NCBI GenBank assembly: GCA_047495785.1
Contig: JBLDXI010000045.1
Coordinates: 1 to 64,000 of the forward strand
Direction of reading: 5' to 3'
Length of the DNA stretch: 64,000 nt
Origin: Lepidodermella squamata
Taxonomy: Eukaryota; Gastrotricha
A model generated the notes under the pieces. That model saw only the letters and a program-made list of their open reading frames with translations, had not been told where the DNA came from and searched no databases. A program made the position numbers and the translations under genes. Positions within the stretch are counted from its first letter, which is position 1. Each line of letters opens with the position of its first letter. Below are positions 56,553-64,000 of the stretch, in pieces.

Positions 56553-58036
56553 CTAGCATAAAGATACTCAACTGCAAGGCCTACACCACTCCGTTCAACG
56601 CTCACCATGTAAGAAAACAAATACCATTGATCCTTACAGAATGATGGCATCTGAAAATTAGCGATTGAAGCCCATGATTCTTGAATATCGCACAGCTCGC
56701 TTTAATCAAACTTTACGCATTTGCTACTTAAGAATGCACCACCTGGTGGCTGAAGGTACGTCGAATAAGACAGACGAAAAAGATGATGACTTATTTTCGA
56801 GCGCACGATTGTCAACTTAGAATCGATAGGATCAGGGATCGGATATCAATGTGGGAAAGCTACGGGATATGAAATAGGAATACCCTGAACAGACTACAGC
56901 ACTGAGAGCAATTTTACGCGTTACGTTTTGCTTTGTTGTTTGTTTGTTGTCCATTTTTCCAATGCAAAAAAGCATAACGCGTGACAAAAACGGGTAAAAT
57001 AACGCGTTACAGAGCATAACGCGTTAAATTTATTACAGTGAGACGATCCTGATTTCACAGATGCAGAATCAGATGCAGATTGCCGGAAATTGATCGATCG
57101 TGAGGGAAAGTGGACTATAAACTAAATTCAGCCCGTTTGAAGAACACAAATAAACTTCATGATTCATGGGGATGCCTATTAGGTATATGTCAGGAGACAT
57201 ATTTCTCTTTCTTTTTTCTACTTCCTGCCCGCTCATAAAATAGGCGCAACAATTAAAAGGAGCTGCTAACAGCTGACTTCGGCTGTTTCAGATAGGACTC
57301 AAGGCGGCAGTATACAGGGGGAGCACGCGGTACCGAGCCAGATTTTTGAAAAGCGAGCCATACGACAACTTCAAGGTCGATAAATGTTTTTGAATGAATT
57401 TAATAATAATATAGAAATATAAAAATAAAAGTAATAAAATGCCAATTCAGGGTCGCCTTTTCCTGCTGCAGCTGATGAATGCACGTGACCTGTAGAACCC
57501 GGAACACGGATCGAAGAGTTGACCTGCCCAATCAACGCGCTTCAATGCGTTAAATGAAGTTATACGTGTTTCATATCTTGGTAAGTAGGTCCACCCAGCA
57601 ATTTCATAAGTGTGGCGATGCGATCACACACCTTTAGTTTCTTCAGTGTTGCCAAAATGAACGCATGCGAGAGCTGAGAGCTGAGGAATGCCAAGGACTC
57701 CGGAAGGTCTGGTATGTCGCCTTAATTGTCATCGGATTCATTACTCATGCTCTATCAGCTGAAAGCGAAATCTCATTTGAAAGCGGGTTTCTCGCATTTG
57801 CAAGAGACATGAGATACGCGGGCTGTTACCAGCTTATGCCAGGTGACAGGATCGTTAGATCAGCAACATCCACTGAGATTACAGACTAACCTCTCTAACC
57901 TAGATAACTAACTTTCACATATTCGGGATCTTGCATTTGAAGCTTCGATTTGTAATGCCCCAATAAATTAGCTGGAAAGTGAATTGGATCTGAGACAGAC
58001 GTTGCCACGATATAAAATTTTATGTATCTTCAGATC
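56553..58036. other. gap between Speedy and the receptor gene
   Basis: 1.5 kb. It contains four AACGCGTT-type palindromes at 56914-57025 and no supported gene. The plus-strand ORF at 57665-57889 has a hydrophobic stretch but no other feature. Confidence 0.35.
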
Positions 58037-59724
58037 TCACAAAACCAATGAAATAAAGAAGGAGACGTGTTCAGCAAACGCAACAACGCAAAGAAAAACG
58101 GGTATTGCTACATTTCCAGGTTTCAGCAAAAAAGCTGCTGCAGCACTTAACCAGCGATGCAATTTTGGAAATCGCCTACCGAAGCCGCTCGTAGTTTGAC
58201 GGGAGCAAGCCCCAAACGCGTCGCCGTCATCCTCGTCGAAGTTGACCGCGCGAGGTTGCTGTGTTGGCTTCGAGATGATAAACTCCGGCTGTTCGTCTAT
58301 GAAAGGCACCATTAACGGCGATGATGTGCTCTGGACTACCATATTCTTCTGGTGGCTCCGATTGAAGTAAGTTGTCGTTGCATCAGTGCTAACTGGAGCC
58401 ACTTTTTTGCGGCTATTCTTAGGGAAACAACGGCTTCCAAACCCAGATATCATAAGGGAATGAACAAGTGAAAGAGCACTTAGGGCTAAATAAAAGTTGA
58501 TGTGGGCAACAAAGTTAATAGAGAGCGGAGACGATAAATAGGCAGATATTTGCTGTGAAATAACATATTCAATCAAAACCCAGCCAACGGCCACTGCAAG
58601 CTGAACCCCGATGCGCTGGCCATTGCACGACATGGGCAGTACAAATGTAGCAATTAATAAAGCAACAAGAAGTATACATGGTAAGATAACTGTGGCAATA
58701 TAAGATGCCCATTTTCGCCGCAGTACAATTGAAAAGTTAGCCATTGATGAGCAATAAGCACGATCATCTGACATCGCAAAGCAAAGTTTAGAGATGTTGG
58801 AATGCATCTTGACCAACTGCCAGGGCATTTGCTCGCTGGTAAATGGCATGAGATCGTCGGCTTGGGATATTTCGATGCCAGTGAAATTGGCGTAGTCTTC
58901 AGTGAGCCAGGAGAGAAACGTGAAGACGCATTCAGTTTCATCAAATGGAAAGTTGCGGTGGTTCATTCCCGCACATCGCGTTGTCCACTCTCCAACGCTA
59001 TTCCTCTCCACTAAACCAGCTCCATTCACGTTGAAGATTTCTACGGGCAGGTGACGGCTATTGCTCTCGACAGCCTGGAAATTACGATCTCAATTTCAAG
59101 CTAAGGACAAAGTCTACGCCTTACCTGAAAGTTATTAGCACTGTTGAGGTGGACTATCGGAATCTTATAAGGGAAAACTTCAGCTTCCAGCGAAATATGG
59201 TCTCTGTTCGAGAATATAGGAAGCTTAGTCAGCTTTGAAGCTTCTCGCCAAATGCAGTCATCTCGCCAGTTGTAATAAAGGTCTGCCATTACTGTAGCCG
59301 TTTGCATAGCATCGTCGACATCTTTCAAGTTGTAAATGTAGAATCCAACGCCAATTTTCATCCCGGAATTCGCATCAGTTGTTTTCTTCGAAGTGCTAAC
59401 GCAAGACGAATACCCGCCCGACGTTGCTGCGGTTGAAGACATGTAGACATTCGATCTTAGACCGCCTTGTTTCGTCTGAAGCGATACCGCAGAGTTGGCT
59501 GAGTCTATTGTAGGCCCGGTGGCTCTCATTTTCACACGATGGATGTTGATGGTGTTGATGGCTTGGATCGAGACAATTTGTATCGCGATGCCAAGAACTG
59601 CCGCGAAGGTTGCTGCCATTCTAATCAATTTCACTCTATATTGAGTGGTCAATGCATATACTAGTAAGAATACAATAAGGCTACACAGCAAGGTTTCAGT
59701 GCAAGTCGATTCTTTGATTTTCAA
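58037..59724 (-). CDS. divergent Cys-loop (nicotinic receptor-like) ligand-gated ion channel subunit
   Basis: Exons 59724-59125 and 59074-58037 give 545 residues, or 510 from the ATG at 59619, which starts a signal peptide (MAATFAAVLGIAIQIVSIQA) and is my preferred start. The extracellular domain has MADLYYNWRDDCIW and a Cys-loop with FPFDETEC. Four membrane segments follow: M1 at WASYIATVILPCILL, M2 from RIGVQLAVAVGW, M3 at INFYLALSALSLVHSLM, and M4 at the C-terminus after a long cytoplasmic loop. It is nAChR-like but unusual: 14 residues, not 13, separate the loop cysteines; loop C has a single Cys (AYCSS), so it is not an alpha-type subunit; and M2 lacks the usual GEK start and Leu ring. 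Ligand and ion selectivity cannot be inferred. Confidence 0.88.
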
Positions 59725-60530
59725 GGTGGGAGGATGCGTGTAATATTAAGGTGCCAAAACAAGCTCAGCGGGGTGTTTTTATCGTGAAAGGAAATCAAAT
59801 TACATGTGGGCTCACAAATCGATGTGAAAGGCTTGCACAAGTAAAATTGGCGCTAATAGAATAACAATGTAAAAGCTGTCAAATCGAGGTATCGAATTCG
59901 GTATATCTTATTTTTAAGGAATCACCATCGCACTTTGCAGGGGTTTTTTTTATAGGCAATATTTTATCGTGACGCTAATCATATCACAATTTTCTCTCTG
60001 TCTCCGTGCATGACCGGTCAACACGCGTACTTTCGCATAATTTAGTGCGGAACAAATCTTGCGCGGATGGCAAAAAAGTTTGCCAGCTCAAAATGTGACA
60101 CTTTCTGCGCGTTGCGACACAAAAAAAATCAATCATAAATGAATGGATAAAGCCCTTCGGGTCCCGCATTTTCTTCTCGCTCATGAGTATCGCAGCCCCT
60201 AAAAAAATACCATAGAAATGCGACGATGATGATGATGAAAGAGCGATTATGCCGAGACGATAGGAAAAAAGGTTCACTCCGATCTAGCCATTTAGCAAAG
60301 GCTATTGTTGTATTAACGCAATTTTTTCATCAAATTTATGGAAAACGTGTTATGCCATTCTACAGCTGCCACAGAAGAGCCGAAAACAATTTCGGCAAAT
60401 TATCGTTGTCCTGAGATTTTTCGCGATATCTAGGCAATAATTTTTTTCGTCCATCGTTATTTTATTAGCTTTTTTTGTGGTTTAAATAAAAATAATAATA
60501 ATTAATAACACTTGAAAATGAGCTCCGCGA
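59725..60530. other. gap upstream of receptor gene
   Basis: No supported gene. It contains the receptor promoter region and the 3' flank of ML protein 3. Confidence 0.4.
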
Positions 60531-61162
60531 TCACTTGACAAGAAGTGATAAGAGGACACATAAATGTTCAGATCTATTGTCGCCGATTTGTTTGATTTTA
60601 ATGACAGTGCGAATCTGAAAAATATAGAAAAAAATAATTCTCGATCGCGTTATATACCTATAATATAGACAAACCGGAGGAGCAGTTATTGGAACTGTGA
60701 GCACTTCATTGTAGACGTAAACTTTCCCAGCCGTTATGGGACACCCTGGCGACACAGATTTGCAGCCGGGCCCTAGTTCGACGTCGTCCCATTTGACCTG
60801 ATTTTTTTTAGATTTATTTAGAAATTGATAATCGATTGAGATGAAATAAATTACATGAGCTCCATTTAGGATTGCGAACCACGTCGTCGTCAAATTTTTG
60901 TGATTCGAGGCCGCGAAATATTCGACTTTGGCTGTGTAGGTCTCACCTCTCATGACCGTTGGAGTGGCTCTATTGTCTGTTCCTTCGAACACGACGCTTT
61001 TGACAACGGAACTTCCTATTATCAACATGAAGCAATTGATAAATTGGATTTAAGGTGAAAAGTATATTTACCACAAGATCGAAACTTGATTCTGGCATGG
61101 GAAGATGAAATTAAAATAAGGAAAATCGCCGCTACACCTAATGGTTTACGAATTTCGAGCAT
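60531..61162 (-). CDS. ML-domain secreted lipid-binding protein 3
   Basis: Exons 61162-61072, 61015-60855, 60797-60675 and 60614-60531 give 152 residues. A signal peptide ends before RIKFRSC. The phase-1 intron after that Cys is shared with ML proteins 2 and 4, the NGAH/VKW intron with protein 1, and the APP/IRT intron with protein 4. So this copy carries the fullest intron set and may preserve the ancestral layout. The core shows GETYTAKVEYF, PGCKSVSPGCPI and SEHLCVLLSL with four cysteines. A TATATAAG-like site lies about 50 bp before the ATG at 61214-61219. Confidence 0.88.
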
Positions 61163-61213
61163 TTCGATATTTTACATTTATAGTGCAATGTAGAAGAATA
61201 CTGAAAACGGGGA

Positions 61214-61219
61214 CTTATA
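61214..61219 (-). promoter_or_regulatory. TATA box of ML protein 3
   Basis: On minus, GCATATAAG lies about 52 bp before the start codon, a usual TATA position for a short 5'UTR. Confidence 0.5.
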
Positions 61220-62100
61220 TGCAAGCGAGTCGAATGGCCGTGGGCCTATACGCAGGTCAAGCCAATATGGCGTGATCTTGAAGAAAAACTCGGATTGTGC
61301 ACCCACCCTGCCCAAACGCACTACGCACTGAAAAAATGGAGCCACATCCCACTCAGTGTGGGTAATATAGTCCCTTAATCATTTAGGCTAAAAATTAGAT
61401 AAACTTCCGCGAGCTGTAATCATACCTCTGCTATATTCTACTTCTACTGATATAATCAATTTTGATAAATTGAACTTGATTATCATGCATTTGGAATTAT
61501 TTTCCTAATTAGGCGTTTATTAAAGATGACGAAGTTCACTGGGCAAGAAAGCCCGCCAAAAATAAAATTTTGAACCACGTGATCATATACCTAGCTGAAA
61601 TACCTTGGAAAGATTAATGAAAAATGGTAAAAACTGCGGGTGGGGGTAGGTGAGTGATTCTTTGCCCGCCTTTGCCCTCTTCAATAAATCTGTTCACGGG
61701 GCACACGTTATATAGTCGTGGAGAAGACAATAAAAAATTGTGTTTTCATCAACAATATCCTTTTTTCAGGTAAATATCCAATTCAATTGATCTTTAGAAA
61801 TGACGATGAGCCAACAAATTTGACCTATTATGACAACTTGTCTATCACAGGAGCCACATTTCGGGTTTCGAGATTCTTCATCGCAACCGCGACCATCAGG
61901 CCTGAGTTTTCAACAGCAGCTAGTACATCGCAAGCCTTAATTTTCACTCTCCACGGTCGATGTGTTTCCTGTATATGGTAAAAACGCGATCGTTTGACGC
62001 ATTGGTGTATACAGGTCTGAATTTCAATTAGCTAGAGCTCTCTAGCTTGAGTTTCTGACCTGCTGGCTCAGCTTAACACGGGGATGACGAGTGTCGATGA
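61220..62100. other. divergent intergenic region between ML proteins 3 and 4
   Basis: An ORF at 61718-61981 follows an acceptor-like TTTTTTCAG but has no match I recognise and no partner exon. I do not call it. The rest is the shared promoter zone of the two ML genes. Confidence 0.35.
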
Positions 62101-62107
62101 TATAAAG
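62101..62107 (+). promoter_or_regulatory. TATA box of ML protein 4
   Basis: TATAAAG, 75 bp before the ATG at 62176. Confidence 0.6.
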
Positions 62108-62175
62108 AGAGCCGAATGACAGCCATAATAACACCTGCAGAATAGAACACACATTTTGCTGATACTCGGCATATC

Positions 62176-62727
62176 ATGAAGGTCCTGCTCTCTGTTTTAT
62201 CGTGCCTCGTTCTTTTCAACGCTGCCTTCGCAGCTGTTCGATTCCGCTCGTGTGGTAAGAGGTAACACGGGAATTTTTCGAACAAACTAATGCAAGCAAC
62301 TCTTGCAGGCAAATCTGTGGTGAAGAAAATTGTTTTCGAAGGCTCGGACAATATTGGAACTCCCACGATTTTCCGAGGAAAGACGTACACGGCCCGCGTT
62401 GAGTACATCGCCGCTGCTGATCACAGCACGTTGAAGACGGTCTGGTTCGGCGTTATCGGCGGCCGCGACCTCGCTTGGGAGGATCTGAAGTTCGCCGAGG
62501 GCTGCAAGAGCGTATCGCCCACGTGCCCGATTAAGGCTGGCAAAACTTACGTCTACACGGAGCAAGTCACTGTTCCCCTGAACACCCCACCGGTAAGAAT
62601 TACCCGATTAATTATATTTTTAACCGATTTATTTCCCAATCAGATGCGTACTGTTGTAAGGCTGAAGCAGTTTGGCGACAATAATGCTGAGAATTTGTGT
62701 GCCCTCCTATCTTTGAATGTCAAGTAA
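62176..62727 (+). CDS. ML-domain secreted lipid-binding protein 4
   Basis: Exons 62176-62254, 62309-62592 and 62644-62727 give 148 residues. The signal peptide MKVLLSVLSCLVLFNAAFA is followed by AVRFRSC and the phase-1 intron shared with proteins 2 and 3. The core has GKTYTARVEYI, EGCKSVSPTCPI and AENLCALLSL. Four cysteines are placed as in the other paralogues. It is the closest of the four to the GKTYT consensus and is GC-richer in exon 2 than surrounding DNA, which suggests high expression. It is transcribed away from ML protein 3. Confidence 0.9.
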
Positions 62728-63975
62728 AATGTCGAACAAGCCAGCAATTATCATTTCAAAGTTAAAATAATATATGAAACAACTTATTTTCTTCGAGAGA
62801 TATCATCCGCGTCATTTCGAAATATGCCTTTCATGTCTTTTGCATAGTTCACGTATTATTGAAGTTGTGCTGTTGTGGATTCGAGTTTAAATTAAATCAG
62901 TTCAGGAAAAATTGTTGATAAAAAGAAAAATTGAGAATGCCGAGAAATTTAATCAATTCTAGTCGTCATTTACCCCAGCACGTGACAGCCGATCTGGCAA
63001 GTTTGTCAAGCAAACGTCAAGTGAAGGCCGAAATTTTCATTTCCCTTTAACAAATCTGAATATTTTACTGTGAGCTGAACCTAATTTGCTGTAGCGGAAC
63101 CAATTCGAAATGCAAAGAGTAACTTTTCGAATAATTCTAGGAAAGTGAGGCAAAGCATGAATCGAACACTTACGCAATATTTTACTCTGAATTTAATGAC
63201 TATTTTTATCGAATTATATTGGTCGACTATGGCACCCTTGAAAGTTCCGAAAAGTGTTTTTAGGGCCGCTACAACAAATTAGGCTCCGGTAAAAGGAGGA
63301 CCCTTAAAAAATGACTTCAAACATCAGCATCTTTGTCAGCCCAAGTGAAGCCATGGTCTTTTGCTGGAACTGAATTCGATATCTTCGAGAATCTGATAAA
63401 TTGCCGAATTAGTAGCCTTTATTAGATGCAGATTAATATGAAATTCCCAAATAACGGATTCAAACGGCTGCCTGCCGCTAGATTCGAACTCAGTTAAACA
63501 TTTGAATGAATTTTCACTTCAAATAAAATTCCCATGCGTGCTCATCGTGGAATGTACGGGATTGCTTGAAATGGTGTCTGAGGTTTCTAGGTTGCCAAAA
63601 AAACGAGTTTTTTGCTGCCATGATTAATGCCGATGATTTGCAAGGAAGGCTTGAATTTTCTGGAATTTTGGCAATCGAACAACAAAAATTCCCTGTATTA
63701 CGCCTGAACTGGAAAATAGGTGACGCGCACTTGCTCATTGTGCAAGTACTCGATGCTATTTGCGATAGTTAAAAGCTGATGATCACGCCACCAATAAATT
63801 AAGCGCGTGTGCTTCTCTTATGATCCAGTGCACCGCATACCCCGCGAGCCAAAAAAAAATGGCGTGATATCCGTCGAGCCACGCCGTATATTAAAGGCCT
63901 CGAGGTCGACTATTGCTTTCAGATCCACTTCAACTCCTGCTATAAGTTTATCCGCATTTCCTGCTCTCTTCAACC
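62728..63975. other. gap downstream of ML protein 4
   Basis: 1.2 kb without a supported gene. A TATATTAAAG at 63887-63896 lies about 80 bp before the next ATG and is a likely TATA box. Confidence 0.45.
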
Positions 63976-64000
63976 ATGAAGTCTTTAGCTATTTTGATCG
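63976..64000 (+). CDS. start of a probable secreted protein, cut by the window end
   Basis: Only MKSLAILI is visible. It looks like the start of a signal peptide and sits downstream of a TATA box in the same arrangement as ML protein 4. A fifth ML paralogue is a reasonable guess but cannot be shown. Confidence 0.45.

Noticed and set aside
57665-57889. 74-codon plus-strand ORF with a hydrophobic segment
   Set aside because: No signal peptide context, no splice sites and no homology recognised.
61718-61981. Possible exon after TTTTTTCAG between the ML genes
   Set aside because: No matching upstream or downstream exon in phase and no family resemblance.
1-64000. CRISPR arrays, rRNA and tRNA genes
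   Set aside because: None seen on either strand by eye; the only tandem array is the 64-bp repeat at 21892-22058.

Overview
The window is genomic DNA of a compact-genome bilaterian animal. Almost every gene is split by GT-AG introns, most of them only 50-65 bp. The gene set is clearly metazoan (IRF2BP, PP1-beta, Kintoun/DNAAF2, GTPBP2, ING, ARID4, VIPAS39, Speedy, Cys-loop receptor). DNAAF2, and a likely TALPID3, imply motile cilia or flagellated sperm. The phylum cannot be fixed from the sequence; a tardigrade-like or other small invertebrate would fit.

Region 1 (about 1-21,800) is a Polinton/Maverick (adintovirus-like) element. It encodes an A32-type packaging ATPase, a small protein X-like core protein, a Q/P/S-rich protein, a protein-primed family B DNA polymerase (about 1,430 codons, 11 exons), a PC4-like ssDNA-binding protein, a TRAF-like RING protein, a deoxynucleoside kinase and a dUTPase. 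Integrase, protease and capsid genes are not seen and may lie left of base 1. The polymerase-to-kinase half is present three times as forward (A, about 3,672-9,957), inverted (B, 9,958-14,909) and forward (C, 14,897 onward) copies. Two exact copies of a 16-mer that I recognise as PacBio barcode bc1003 sit at rearrangement or break points (7313-7328 and 13257-13272), each followed by T. The copies also differ by single-base homopolymer indels. The triplication is therefore best read as an assembly or library artefact. The natural element would be about 11.2 kb shorter, with position about 3,672 continuing as about 14,897.

Region 2 (21,890-35,400) holds a 64-bp tandem repeat, the last exon of an IRF2BP-family gene, a TALPID3-like C-terminal half, PP1-beta (minus), a mercaptopyruvate/thiosulfate sulfurtransferase, and Kintoun/DNAAF2, which carries SILK and KSVSF PP1-docking motifs in its tail.

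Region 3 (37,300-50,400) holds two ML-domain (NPC2/MD-2-like) secreted lipid-binding paralogues, GTPBP2, an ING PHD-finger protein and ARID4 (Tudor, ARID, chromo barrel). The last two are chromatin factors in tandem.

Region 4 (51,200-64,000) holds a three-exon gene I do not recognise, VIPAS39/SPE-39 (partner of VPS33B), a Speedy/RINGO cyclin-like CDK activator, a divergent Cys-loop receptor subunit, two more ML paralogues, and the start of another secreted protein cut by the window end.
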